Of a stretch of 64,000 nt of DNA, positions 50,404 through 58,679 are shown one piece after another. The stretch covers positions 496,001 through 560,000 of the forward strand of contig NZ_JAKVLT010000001.1 of NCBI RefSeq assembly GCF_022484225.1, in the 5' to 3' direction. The first letter of the stretch is position 1. Each line of letters opens with the position of its first letter. Position numbers and translations under genes: made by a program. Origin of the DNA: Pseudoramibacter sp. (GTDB lineage: Bacteria > Bacillota > Clostridia > Eubacteriales > Eubacteriaceae). The notes below the pieces were generated by a model. The model had not been told where the DNA came from. It did not search any database and saw only the letters and a program-made list of their open reading frames with translations.

Positions 50404-51189
50404 TTATTTCTCTATCCTTTTCAGCGCATTATGTATCAAATTCTTTGTCATATGGGTGATCTCTTCCTGGGGCAGGGCGTCGAGAATCATCGTGCCGGCC
50501 TGGACGTTGAGCATCTGCATCGCGGGCCGGATCGTACTCTGAACGGGCAGATCGATGTCCTGCGCCTTGAAATAGGCCAGGGCCTCTAAGATCCCGTGGC
50601 ACACGCTGGGGCTGGACGTGAAATTGTTGTTATTGAAGATATCATTCACCTTTGAAGCAAAAGCATTTTCTCCCATATCGTCCAGCCAGTGAAAGGGATC
50701 TTGAGGGTTCGCGCTGTCATAAGTCAAATGGCCGACCCACCAGTATTTGGCCAGACTGTTGCGGAAACAGGCGCCCCGCCCCGAGGTGAAGAAAAACCGG
50801 CTTTTGATGGCCGTCTCTTCGTCCCGGGCGCGCCGGCTCCTTTCCTCTCCGTAGCCGAAACGCTTGCGGACATAGCCGTAAAACACCGTGTGCTCGATGC
50901 CGGCCCAAAACCGCTCGTCGCTGGCCTGGGACGGGGTCAAAAACTTCAGATGGCGGTACAGGATCTTGCAGTTGTTCAGATCGACCCGGCCCAAAGCCTT
51001 TAAATCGACGGGAGCCAGCTCGAAATCCGCAATGTCTTTATAGGTCTGAAAGGGCGCTTCGATGTCGTTCTCGGCCATCAAATCATAAACCCACTGATTG
51101 CCGGCTTCGTGCAGGTAGTTTTTGTACACGTAGGGCAGGTTGCTTTTCAGAACGTCCACCGCGTCCTGGGTCATAAAAGATAAGATCAT
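50404..51189 (-). CDS. DUF6339-like protein (third gene of GHKL system)
   Basis: A 261-residue soluble protein, probably DUF6339: LKFLTPSQASDERFWAGIEH and RFFFTSGRGACFRNSLAKYW, then VGHLTYDSANP, are the conserved blocks I associate with that family. It has no signal peptide, membrane helix or nuclease motif I can see; several His, Asp and Arg in these blocks could form an active site. Start at ATG 51189, six bases from AGGAGG, and overlapping the stop of the middle gene by four bases (ATGA); a TTG at 51195 is an alternative. Last gene of a three-gene operon ending in a strong terminator. Confidence 0.68.
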   Translation of the reverse strand: MILSFMTQDAVDVLKSNLPYVYKNYLHEAGNQWVYDLMAENDIEAPFQTYKDIADFELAPVDLKALGRVDLNNCKILYRHLKFLTPSQASDERFWAGIEHTVFYGYVRKRFGYGEERSRRARDEETAIKSRFFFTSGRGACFRNSLAKYWWVGHLTYDSANPQDPFHWLDDMGENAFASKVNDIFNNNNFTSSPSVCHGILEALAYFKAQDIDLPVQSTIRPAMQMLNVQAGTMILDALPQEEITHMTKNLIHNALKRIEK

Positions 51190-52052
51190 TCCCAACCTCC
51201 TGCGAGATTTTCCATATCCGTCAGCGCCTGGGCTACCGGCGACTGCATGATGTCCTGAGCCAGCTCAAAAACGTCTTTCTGATCCAGCTGCTCCGCCAGG
51301 GACGTGCCTTGGCCCTGCATCGCCTTGTCCAGGGCATTGAACCAGCTCCGCTCGCCGTATTCGTCGTACGGATTGTCAGTTTCCCCAATCCGCGTGAGCA
51401 CGTAGACGAGGGCCGGAAAAATGACGACCCCGTTGGCCAGCTGCTGGGTATTGGGGTTCTTCATCCAGGCGGTGTACTGCAGATACTGGGACTTCGGCAG
51501 CTGGAGCAGAATCCGCGGACCGTTCAGCTCGATCTTCACCGCGGCGCTGTCTTCGGTGAGCACGCTGCACACGTTGAAAATCGAATCGGCGCTGTCGAAC
51601 TCCTCGATGTGCTTCGTGATGTTCAGCGCCCCGACGTTCTGATACCCGAGAATGTTCCCGGGCTGAAATGAAAAGGACAGGCCTTCGTAATCTTCGTTCC
51701 AATTCGGGTTTGTCAGACGGGTGATCCGCTTTTGGGCGAGAATCAGCGCCAGGAACTCGACCCGGCCCCGGACGTCCTTTTCATCGACGGCGATCTCGAT
51801 ATCCGGGTCCTGCGTCGTGTACAGCTTTCGGTAGGACGTGGCAGTGCATTCGGCGTGAACGGCGTACACGGCCTCGCCGGTTTGAATCAGCTTCGCTAAA
51901 ACCGGATCGTCCGCGTGCATGTGAAACGCCAGCTTCACCCCGTTGAACGGCGTGTCGTCGGGGTCGCATCTGACGATAAACTGACTTTGGGGATAATCGT
52001 CGGTGCCTTCGGTCAGCACCGGGTAGGGAAACAAGCGGTTACCGATAAACAT
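51186..52052 (-). CDS. Hypothetical protein, 288 aa (second gene of GHKL system)
   Basis: A 288-residue soluble mixed alpha/beta protein. Blocks seen: FIGNRLFPYPVLTEGTDDYP, FIVRCDPDDTPFNGVKLAFH, YAVHAECTATSYRKLY and VFELAQDIMQSPVAQALTDM; the phenylalanine/tyrosine-rich N-terminal half looks like a beta sandwich, and the C-terminus is helical. I recognise no family. It starts 14 bases inside the GHKL ATPase gene and ends on the ATG of the DUF6339-like gene, so all three are co-translated. Such overlap implies fixed stoichiometry, so it may be an adaptor of the complex. Confidence 0.65.
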   Translation of the reverse strand: MFIGNRLFPYPVLTEGTDDYPQSQFIVRCDPDDTPFNGVKLAFHMHADDPVLAKLIQTGEAVYAVHAECTATSYRKLYTTQDPDIEIAVDEKDVRGRVEFLALILAQKRITRLTNPNWNEDYEGLSFSFQPGNILGYQNVGALNITKHIEEFDSADSIFNVCSVLTEDSAAVKIELNGPRILLQLPKSQYLQYTAWMKNPNTQQLANGVVIFPALVYVLTRIGETDNPYDEYGERSWFNALDKAMQGQGTSLAEQLDQKDVFELAQDIMQSPVAQALTDMENLAGGWE

Positions 52053-53961
52053 AAAGCGCCACCTCCATCGCCAGATCCCGTTTGATGTTCAAAGCCGCGT
52101 CAAACCGGACGGCGTCCGCCTCCCCGCAGGGGCCGATTTCGACCCGGCCGTTTTTACACGGCAGGGCTTCGCCGGTTTGCCGGTCTTTCGCCGATAAGGC
52201 TTTGAGGGGAAAGGCGCTGCCGTTTTCGCCGATGGTCCGCACCTCCACCTCGGCCTTTTGAAACGCCGTCATGGGCCTGAGACTGAACCGGAACTGATGC
52301 GCCGCGATCTTCGCCACCCGGACCCTGCCGGGATTGACGAGCTGTTCCACCGCGGCGGTCTGGCTGTCGTCGTGCACCAGATCTTTCCCTTCAGGATTCA
52401 CCGCACCGCCGTAGCGCTTCCTGCGCACCCGTCTGGATTTCTTCCCCTTCAAAATGCGGATGCCGCCGCTGCCCGACGGCATTAAATCGCCCCGCTGTTT
52501 CTTCCCGGTGTTTTCCGACAGCTTTTCTGAAACGTGCAGCTGCACCTGCCCGGTGGTGCTTTTGCTGGCAAAGGTGTACTCCACATCCCGGGCTTCCAGG
52601 GTTTCGCCGGCGTTTTCAGAACGGCCGTTTTCCGAGAGATCTGGATTTTCCTGGAGCATCCGATTCAGCCCTTCCACATTGGTTTCTTCCTGAATTTTGT
52701 CGTAGCCGTATTTCGCGACCATTGCCTTCAGCCAGTCGTACACCTCGCCATAATACTGCCGGGCCAGCTCCCGATCAGTACGATGCAGATTGGGCTTCCA
52801 TTTGTCGTGGGCCGGGGTTTCCATCTGTTTGAAAAAGGCGTTCAGCCCTTCCCCTTCCAGTTCCAACACCCCGTTGAAATTGACCAGGTTGTTCACCTGG
52901 CGCTTGGTCGTATAAAACAACGTCATCTTCGATTTCCGGGCCACGAGAATCTTGCCGTTTAAACGCGCGTCGTCGGGATCGACCAGCAGCCGCAGCTTCA
53001 GATCTCCCAAATCGTGAAAGGTTTCGCTTTCCTCTACCGCATCCGGCGACGTGAGAACCTTGTAGGCGTTGATGCCGTCGACGGCGCCCCGCTTGCCCAC
53101 ATCTCGGACCAAGGCCGGCAGAGTTTCTGCCCTAATAACGTCATCCTGAACCTTCACTTCCAGTTCGTTTTCGTAAAGCGCCAGCACAAAGTTGTTGAGC
53201 AGCTCTTTTTTGATCTCTTTGTCCCAATATTTCCGGCCCACATGCCCGTTAAAGCCGACGATAAACACGTCCGTCCCCGGTTCGTCCCGGCGGTTCAGCT
53301 GTTCCAGAAACGGAATCTCCGGCACCGGGTCGTTGTGGGCGCTTTCCCCGAAATAGCCGATGCCCGTCGTCTTGGAGTAAGGGTTCTTCGGATCTTTACA
53401 GAAAGAGATGGAGCGCACGACCCCCTGAGCCGCCCGTTCTCCGTCCCGGGTCAGGGTTCTGTAAAACACCATCTGCAGGGTGGAATTCAAATAGGCCGCC
53501 TTCTTGCCGATGCCGTAGCTGCCCCCGGCGTCGCCGGATTTATTGCCGGCGCCGGAAATCTTGACCAGGGTGTTCCAGCCGTCTTTGTTGTTGGGATCGT
53601 AGGGTTTCACCAGACCGCTGGTGTTGTAGTCGCTGACCCGCAGCACCTGGATCCGCCGTTTGCAGACCGTCTCGAGGCACTGGTCGATGTAGGCCTGGGC
53701 CTCCCGATTGCCCTGCCAGTACGCCCGGCACAGTTTCAGATGCGCGCGGTAGCCCTCTAAATCCGGAATGGCGCTGGCCGGCACATCGTACACTTGAAAG
53801 GCCATTTCCACCGGCCGAGTCTGATCTTCCCGGGCGTCCATGGAATTCTGGCACATTTCCCGGGCCAGGGCCTTGTATTCGTCGCCGCGGAAATTCTGAA
53901 TGCCTTCATCGTTCGGTCCCTGTTCGCCGGCGTTGTTGTTTAACGGGAACTCCCAATTCAT
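52039..53961 (-). CDS. GHKL (Hsp90/MutL/MORC-type) ATPase, first gene of three-gene system
   Basis: A 640-residue protein with an N-terminal GHKL ATPase fold. N-box: AREMCQNSMDA (Glu35, Asn39, Asp42); G1: VSDYNTSGL (Asp111, Gly116); glycine-rich G2 loop: GGSYGIGKKAAYL (147-159). The middle is a transducer-like region (VKVQDDVIRAETLPALVRDV; LLVDPDDARLNGKILVAR), and a Lys/Arg-rich stretch KGKKSRRVRRKRYGG near 510-525 could bind nucleic acid. Start at ATG 53961 behind GGGGGAG; a TTG 18 bases upstream is possible. GHKL ATPases in small conserved operons frequently belong to defence or chromosome-maintenance systems. Confidence 0.75.
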   Translation of the reverse strand: MNWEFPLNNNAGEQGPNDEGIQNFRGDEYKALAREMCQNSMDAREDQTRPVEMAFQVYDVPASAIPDLEGYRAHLKLCRAYWQGNREAQAYIDQCLETVCKRRIQVLRVSDYNTSGLVKPYDPNNKDGWNTLVKISGAGNKSGDAGGSYGIGKKAAYLNSTLQMVFYRTLTRDGERAAQGVVRSISFCKDPKNPYSKTTGIGYFGESAHNDPVPEIPFLEQLNRRDEPGTDVFIVGFNGHVGRKYWDKEIKKELLNNFVLALYENELEVKVQDDVIRAETLPALVRDVGKRGAVDGINAYKVLTSPDAVEESETFHDLGDLKLRLLVDPDDARLNGKILVARKSKMTLFYTTKRQVNNLVNFNGVLELEGEGLNAFFKQMETPAHDKWKPNLHRTDRELARQYYGEVYDWLKAMVAKYGYDKIQEETNVEGLNRMLQENPDLSENGRSENAGETLEARDVEYTFASKSTTGQVQLHVSEKLSENTGKKQRGDLMPSGSGGIRILKGKKSRRVRRKRYGGAVNPEGKDLVHDDSQTAAVEQLVNPGRVRVAKIAAHQFRFSLRPMTAFQKAEVEVRTIGENGSAFPLKALSAKDRQTGEALPCKNGRVEIGPCGEADAVRFDAALNIKRDLAMEVALYVYR

Positions 53962-54068
53962 TTTCTCCCCCTTATGCAATCCCTTTCGATCAAATCAATC
54001 GATTAAATTTAAGTTATTTTTAATTATATCATATTTCATACCCCGTTTCTTTTTAAGTCTATCAAAAT

Positions 54069-54107
54069 CAAAAAACGGATACGCTGTATTTGACACAGGT
54101 ATCCGTT
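54069..54107 (-). terminator. Terminator of the acetyltransferase gene
   Basis: AACGGATAC (54074-54082) pairs with GTATCCGTT (54099-54107); the minus strand continues with U after the stem. Confidence 0.75.
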
Positions 54108-54114
54108 CATTATC

Positions 54115-54693
54115 TTATGCTTTTGATTCCAAGGCCTTCAGCGCCGGATAGGGCGTCACCGGCAGCTGATTTTCCCGATGCTCGCCGATAACTTTTTCCA
54201 TCCAGACCATGTGGTACCACCGTCCGAATTTATATCCGCACTGTTTGAAGTCCCCGACGATATTAAAACCCAAATGACTGTGGAACTGAATGCTGTTGTG
54301 CGTCAGATAATCGTCGTCTGCTTCGGGATAGGCGATGCACGCGTAGAGATTTAACATCCCCATGGCCTTCAGCGCCGAAGCCAGGGCCGTGTAGAGCCGC
54401 CGGCCCATGCCGCATTTTCTCACATTGGGCGCGAGGTAAATCGTCAGCTCGCAGCCCCAGCCGTAAGCCGCCCGGTCGACGAAGGGCCCCGCGTAGGCGT
54501 AGCCCTGAATGACATCGTCCTGCAAAATCACAAGATAGGGGTAGCGCTGCATCGTGCGGCGCATCCGTTTCCGAAAAGCTTCGAGAGTTGGGGTCTCGTA
54601 TTCAAAGGTGATCGCCGTATGCTTCACGTAATAATCATAGATTTCCAGAATGCACGGCGCGTCGTCCAGCACCGCGTCGCGGATTTCGATCAT
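54115..54693 (-). CDS. GNAT-family acetyltransferase (phosphinothricin acetyltransferase-like)
   Basis: A 192-residue GNAT protein of the PAT/Bar-like branch. EIYDYYVKHTAITFEYETPT is the branch-specific N-terminal block, and VRKCGMGRRLYTALASALK contains the acetyl-CoA pyrophosphate loop (R-x2-G-x-G-R). YHMVWMEKV near the end is also typical. It would N-acetylate a small amine or an antibiotic. Its ATG overlaps the stop of the GTPase gene upstream by four bases, so the two are translationally coupled. Confidence 0.87.
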   Translation of the reverse strand: MIEIRDAVLDDAPCILEIYDYYVKHTAITFEYETPTLEAFRKRMRRTMQRYPYLVILQDDVIQGYAYAGPFVDRAAYGWGCELTIYLAPNVRKCGMGRRLYTALASALKAMGMLNLYACIAYPEADDDYLTHNSIQFHSHLGFNIVGDFKQCGYKFGRWYHMVWMEKVIGEHRENQLPVTPYPALKALESKA

Positions 54694-56030
54694 CCTTTGT
54701 TTCCTTTCTTCTTCTCTGCCTTAAACAGTTTTTTCGCTTCTTTGAGATCCTTCCCGTCGATGTAGTGGGCGGCGGCGGCTTTGCCGATGGCGGTGGTGCC
54801 GAAGGCGGCGATCCCGGAGCTGATGGCCGAGCCGGAACCCGGGAAGACGCCGTTGAGGAGCTTGACGGACTGCTGGGCGGCGAGCCTGAAGGCGTAGCCG
54901 GCGCCGGCGACGCCGCCCATGCTCAAGATAAATTCCTTCGCCGTTTCGAGGGAAATGTCCCTGCCGCTCAAAGACGCGATGAGGCTCACGAGCACTGCCT
55001 GCAAAATGAGCAGGATGTAAATGTCAGAGATGGGAATGGGCGTCAGGGCGACCGTCGCCGAAATGCCCGAAAAAATATGGGTCAAGTGGTCAGCGAGGCG
55101 GTCGACGACGTCCTGGAGCCGCGCCGCCATTTTAAGCCCCATCTGAGCTTCGGCGTCCGCCATGGCCTCTTCGAGCTTGTCGAAGAGTTCGTCGATGTGC
55201 CAGCGCCCGTCGAAGGCGATCTGAAGCTGATCGATGTCGGATTCGGGCAGATTGTCGATGCTTTCCACATCCACTTCTTCTCCGTCCGGGGTCTGCCAGT
55301 CGATAAGGGACGAGACGCCGACGATGCTCTGAATCTTCAGTCCGTTTTCGACGATGATCTTCTTGTAGTGGCGCACCTGTTCGCCGATCTTATCGATTTT
55401 CCGCTGGGGATAAGCCGACGGCGTCTTGATCCGGGACGGAGCCATTTCGTCGCATTTGTTCACCACGGCGACCACAGGCAGGGGCGCCCCGTTCGCTTCT
55501 TCGTAGGCTTCAGCCAGCTGCTTCAAAAACCGCACGTCGGAATCCACATCGTCCCGGTGGGTGCAGTTCAACAGCAGAATCGCGACGTCGGGATTAAAAT
55601 CCTGCACCTGTTCCAACAGCATCGCCTCGGCGCTTTCGTCGGCATCCCCGCTGTCAGATTCGGCGATGCCCCGGGTGTCCAGCAGCTCCATGAGCACCCG
55701 GTCCCCGTCGGTGCACGGGTAGGGCGTGGCCGTCGCAGTGCAGCTCTTGGTGTCGCTGACCCGCGCCACGTAGGCCCCGCACAGGGCGTTGATGAGGCTG
55801 CTCTTGCCGACACCGGTGCGGCCCACGGTGAAGATCCGCGGCGGCCGATGAGCGTCGATCCCGGCCATGAGCCGCTTCAGTTCTGCATCCCCGAGAATTT
55901 TGTCTTTGATCATGGCCCGGGTCTTGTCCGGAATGGCGTCGGGCAGGGCGTCGATGAGTTCCCCGGCCTTTTCGTAAACCTTCTTCATGTTTTCGATGCG
56001 CTGTTCGATTTTCGCGCTGTCTTCTTTCAT
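54690..56030 (-). CDS. Membrane-associated GTPase (Era-like G domain with DUF697-type C-terminus)
   Basis: A 446-residue protein. G1 is GRTGVGKSS (70-78), G3 is LLDTRG and G4 is NKCD, forming an Era/HflX-like GTPase domain. The C-terminal half has a helical region with two hydrophobic helices (ISDIYILLILQAVLVSLIAS; GGVAGAGYAFRLAA), resembling DUF697/YcjF-type membrane association. ATG 56030 is used because AGGAGGAAAAG lies upstream; the longer frame has no binding site. It may bind the inner membrane and act in stress or trafficking; the role is unknown. Confidence 0.82.
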   Translation of the reverse strand: MKEDSAKIEQRIENMKKVYEKAGELIDALPDAIPDKTRAMIKDKILGDAELKRLMAGIDAHRPPRIFTVGRTGVGKSSLINALCGAYVARVSDTKSCTATATPYPCTDGDRVLMELLDTRGIAESDSGDADESAEAMLLEQVQDFNPDVAILLLNCTHRDDVDSDVRFLKQLAEAYEEANGAPLPVVAVVNKCDEMAPSRIKTPSAYPQRKIDKIGEQVRHYKKIIVENGLKIQSIVGVSSLIDWQTPDGEEVDVESIDNLPESDIDQLQIAFDGRWHIDELFDKLEEAMADAEAQMGLKMAARLQDVVDRLADHLTHIFSGISATVALTPIPISDIYILLILQAVLVSLIASLSGRDISLETAKEFILSMGGVAGAGYAFRLAAQQSVKLLNGVFPGSGSAISSGIAAFGTTAIGKAAAAHYIDGKDLKEAKKLFKAEKKKGNKG

Positions 56031-56091
56031 GGCTTTTCCTCCTGTGATGTACACGTCATCATTAAAATGATTATACCATATTCCCAGAGAC

Positions 56092-56133
56092 AAAAAAATA
56101 AAGCCTCTCGGTCCGAAGATCGAAAAGCTTTCA
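56092..56133 (-). terminator. Terminator of the UPF0324 gene
   Basis: AAAGCCTCTCG (56100-56110) pairs with CGAAAAGCTTT (56121-56131), with two G-U pairs in the minus-strand RNA, followed by a U-rich run. Confidence 0.6.
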
Positions 56134-56143
56134 TTTGACCCAT

Positions 56144-57181
56144 TTACCAGATGTGCATGACGTGCTGAAGCGTCAGGCTCACCGCCGTGATGCCGGCCCA
56201 GCACGCCGCGCCGACCACAATGGGTTTGCCCCCGGTTTTGATGAGTTTGACCACGTTGCTGTTCAAACCGATGGCCGCCATCGCCATGACGATCATGAAC
56301 TTGGACAGCTCTTTCAGAGGATCGAAGGCCTTCGCGTCCACCCCAAAGTGCACGCACACCGTCGTCACCACGGCGGCGAGGACGAAATACAGGATGAACA
56401 TCGGGAAAGCCCGCTTAAAACTGAAAGTGCTCCCCGATTTTGCCGTGCCGGCGTTTTTTTTCGCCTGCATGAAAGACAGCACCAGGGTGATGGGAATGAT
56501 GACCAGGGTCCGGGTCAGCTTGACCGTGACGGCTTTGTTTAACGTCGCGCTGCCCAGATGCCACATGCTGTCCCAGGTGGACGCCGCAGCCGTGACCGAC
56601 GAGGTGTCGTTGATGGCCGTCCCGGCGAAAATGCCGAAGGCGCCGCCGTGGGCCGTGTCAAAGCCGATAGCCTTGCCGAGCATCGGGAAGAAAATCGCGG
56701 CGAGGACATTGAAGAAAAAGATGACCGCGATGGACTGAGCCACTTCGTCGTCGTCAGCTTCAATGACCGGCGCCGTGGCCGCGATGGCCGAACCGCCGCA
56801 GATCGACGAGCCCACCCCCACGAGAATGGCCGTCTTCGACGGCACCTTGAGCGCCTTCTGCAGCACCGCCGCGATGACCAGGGACGTGGTCACCGTGCCG
56901 GCGATGATCGGCAGGGACTGTTTGCCCGTCTGGAAAATCACCCCGAGGTTCATGCCGAACCCCAGCAGCACCACCGCCGCCTGGAGCACGATCTTCGATG
57001 TCCACTGAATGCCCGGCGCCGCCTTGCCCTTCTGCTCCCAGAACAGGGTCACCATCATGCCCGCGATGATGGCGATCACCGCGCCGCCGACCACCGGAAA
57101 CGCCTTGCCGGCCAGCCAGGCGGGCACTGCAATGGCGAGACACACCAGCAGGCCGCGCCCGTTTTTTCTCAAAAATTCCAT
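56144..57181 (-). CDS. UPF0324 (YeiH-like) putative sulfonate/sulfate exporter
   Basis: A 345-residue polytopic membrane protein of the YeiH/UPF0324 family with about ten helices. Family blocks: VLLGFGMNLGVIFQTGKQ, VGVGSSICGGSAIAATAPVI (the most conserved signature) and GIFAGTAINDTSSVTAA. Start at ATG 57181, where AGAGAGGT lies upstream; the frame before it has none. The divergent LysR gene and intergenic palindrome form the usual YeiE-YeiH arrangement. The substrate is not proven for the family (sulfite-derived compounds are proposed). Confidence 0.88.
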   Translation of the reverse strand: MEFLRKNGRGLLVCLAIAVPAWLAGKAFPVVGGAVIAIIAGMMVTLFWEQKGKAAPGIQWTSKIVLQAAVVLLGFGMNLGVIFQTGKQSLPIIAGTVTTSLVIAAVLQKALKVPSKTAILVGVGSSICGGSAIAATAPVIEADDDEVAQSIAVIFFFNVLAAIFFPMLGKAIGFDTAHGGAFGIFAGTAINDTSSVTAAASTWDSMWHLGSATLNKAVTVKLTRTLVIIPITLVLSFMQAKKNAGTAKSGSTFSFKRAFPMFILYFVLAAVVTTVCVHFGVDAKAFDPLKELSKFMIVMAMAAIGLNSNVVKLIKTGGKPIVVGAACWAGITAVSLTLQHVMHIW

Positions 57182-57225
57182 CAGATCCGTACCTCTCTTT
57201 GTTCGTGATGTCTGCATTGTATCAC

Positions 57226-57283
57226 TGGACAATCATAAGATAAAATTATATAATTTGATGAACCTATAAATATATCTTATGAT
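57226..57283. promoter_or_regulatory. Divergent promoter/operator between UPF0324 and LysR genes
   Basis: For the LysR gene: TGGACA (57226-57231), 17 bases, TATAAT (57249-57254). An 11-base perfect inverted repeat, ATCATAAGATA (57232-57242) and TATCTTATGAT (57273-57283), flanks a 14-base palindrome AAATTATATAATTT (57243-57256) holding overlapping -10 boxes for both directions. This fits LysR autorepression and divergent activation. Confidence 0.65.
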
Positions 57284-57295
57284 CAGGAGGCCTCT

Positions 57296-58174
57296 ATGCT
57301 CGATTTCAGAGTCGAAACTTTTCTCACGGTGTGCGAAACCCTGAATTTCACCGCGGCGGCCCGAAAACTCGGTCTGACCCAGCCTGCGGTGTCTCAGCAC
57401 ATCCATTTTCTGGAAAAACAGTACGGCACGGCGCTGTTCCTCTACCAGAACAAGCAGCTCGCCCTCACCCCCGAAGGGGAAATCCTCCGGGCCCGGCTGA
57501 CGACCATGGCGGACGACGAAAAAACCCTTCAGGCAGAGCTCAGGGCCCAGACCTTCGGCCTGCAGTCCCTGGCCATTGGGGTGACCATGACCGTCGGCGA
57601 GTACGCCATCGTAGACCGCCTCGCGGCTTTTATCAAGGCCCACCCGGACCTCAACGTCCATCTCCATTACGGCAACACGGCCCAGCTTTTATCTCTCCTC
57701 GACAGCGGGCAGATCCGCCTAGCCATTGTCGAAGGCAACTATCCCAGGGCCCAGTACGCCCGCAGAACCTACAGCACCGAGGACTACATCGCCGTCTGCG
57801 CGCCGGGGCACCGCTTTCTCTCGGGACCCCCTCAAACCTTAAGCGATCTCATCGGGGAGCGGCTCCTCGTCCGGGAAAAGGGCTCCGGCACCCGGAACAT
57901 CCTCGAAAATATCCTCACTGCCCGGGGGCTGCGCATCGAAGACTTTATCCACTACACCGAGGTGGAAAACATGCACACCCTCATCGGCCTCCTCAAACGG
58001 GACTGCGGCATCACCTTTCTCTATAAAATTGCCGTCGAAGACGAACTGGCCGCCGGCGGCCTCGTCGAAATCCCCGTGACCGACTTCAAGATGCAGCACA
58101 ACTTCGACATGATCTGGCGCAAGGACAGCATCTACTCAAAAGAAAACCTCGAAATCTGCAAAGCCTTTTGCTGA
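57296..58174 (+). CDS. LysR-family regulator (YeiE/CysL-like)
   Basis: A full-length 292-residue LysR regulator. HTH: NFTAAARKLGLTQPAVSQHI (residues 18-37). The effector domain shows LAIGVTMTVGEYAIVDRL and REKGSGTRNILENIL, a pattern typical of the YeiE/CysL branch. It is divergent from the UPF0324 exporter and is the probable regulator. CAGGAGG lies just before ATG 57296, and the right arm of the inverted repeat abuts it. Confidence 0.9.
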   Translation: MLDFRVETFLTVCETLNFTAAARKLGLTQPAVSQHIHFLEKQYGTALFLYQNKQLALTPEGEILRARLTTMADDEKTLQAELRAQTFGLQSLAIGVTMTVGEYAIVDRLAAFIKAHPDLNVHLHYGNTAQLLSLLDSGQIRLAIVEGNYPRAQYARRTYSTEDYIAVCAPGHRFLSGPPQTLSDLIGERLLVREKGSGTRNILENILTARGLRIEDFIHYTEVENMHTLIGLLKRDCGITFLYKIAVEDELAAGGLVEIPVTDFKMQHNFDMIWRKDSIYSKENLEICKAFC

Positions 58175-58184
58175 ATCTGGGGCA

Positions 58185-58213
58185 CTAAAAAACCGCCCTT
58201 TTCGGGGCGGTGT
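58185..58213 (-). terminator. Terminator of the DUF4177 and small membrane gene unit
   Basis: ACCGCCC (58192-58198) pairs with GGGCGGT (58205-58211); six U follow on the minus strand, 10 bases past the small gene's stop. Confidence 0.75.
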
Positions 58214-58222
58214 CTAAAATAT

Positions 58223-58396
58223 TTACATAATGAGAATTAAAATCAGCGCCGACAGTCCGGCGGTAACCCCCGGGCTCATGCCTCGGACGAAATCTGCGAA
58301 CCCGCCGCCCACGGCCAGTCCGATAAAGCCGAGAACGGCAAGCACCAGACCGCAGACCGCGATGATACCCAGGGCTCTGCGGTGGTACTTAGCCAT
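58223..58396 (-). CDS. Small two-helix membrane protein, 57 aa
   Basis: Frame of 57 residues starting MAKYHRRALGIIAVCG, with two hydrophobic stretches (residues about 9-30 and 41-57) joined by a short Gly/Asp/Arg loop (GGGFADFVRGMSPG). GGAGGAAACCC precedes ATG 58396. The start overlaps the DUF4177 gene by eight bases and a terminator follows, so it is expressed. I recognise no family. It may be a small transporter accessory or stress membrane protein; no direct evidence. Confidence 0.65.
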   Translation of the reverse strand: MAKYHRRALGIIAVCGLVLAVLGFIGLAVGGGFADFVRGMSPGVTAGLSALILILIM

Positions 58397-58574
58397 GGGT
58401 TTCCTCCGGCGTTTCCCGCTGGGCGAGCAAAATCGCCTTCCCGCTGGGGGTAACTGAAAAAGAAAGCACAGCCCAGCCTTCGGCGGCGAGGGCGTTGGCC
58501 TGTTCTTCGATAGCTTCGGCCATATTGGCGGCCTTGGGGTTGTAGTCCAGCACGACGGTTTGGTACTTCATCAT
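58389..58574 (-). CDS. DUF4177-like small protein, 61 aa
   Basis: A 61-residue protein that fits DUF4177: MMKYQTVVLDYNPKAA, then EEQANALAAEGWAVLSFSV, the LNxLGxxGW-like pattern that gives the family's beta-alpha-beta fold. AGGAGG lies six bases from ATG 58574. The next ATG, three bases later, is also usable. Co-transcribed with the small membrane gene that overlaps it. The role is unknown. Confidence 0.65.
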   Translation of the reverse strand: MMKYQTVVLDYNPKAANMAEAIEEQANALAAEGWAVLSFSVTPSGKAILLAQRETPEETHG

Positions 58575-58679
58575 AACCGACCTCCTCTGCGAGATGTTGA
58601 TCAAATTATGACAAATTTTCAAGGCCGTCTGCAACCGGCGCTGTGTAAAGTCCTCTTCAAATTTGCGTAAAGGGATCGC

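Noticed and set aside
54765..56138. Plus-strand frame of 457 codons
   Set aside because: Antisense of the GTPase; no start context and His/Gly/Arg-rich shadow composition.
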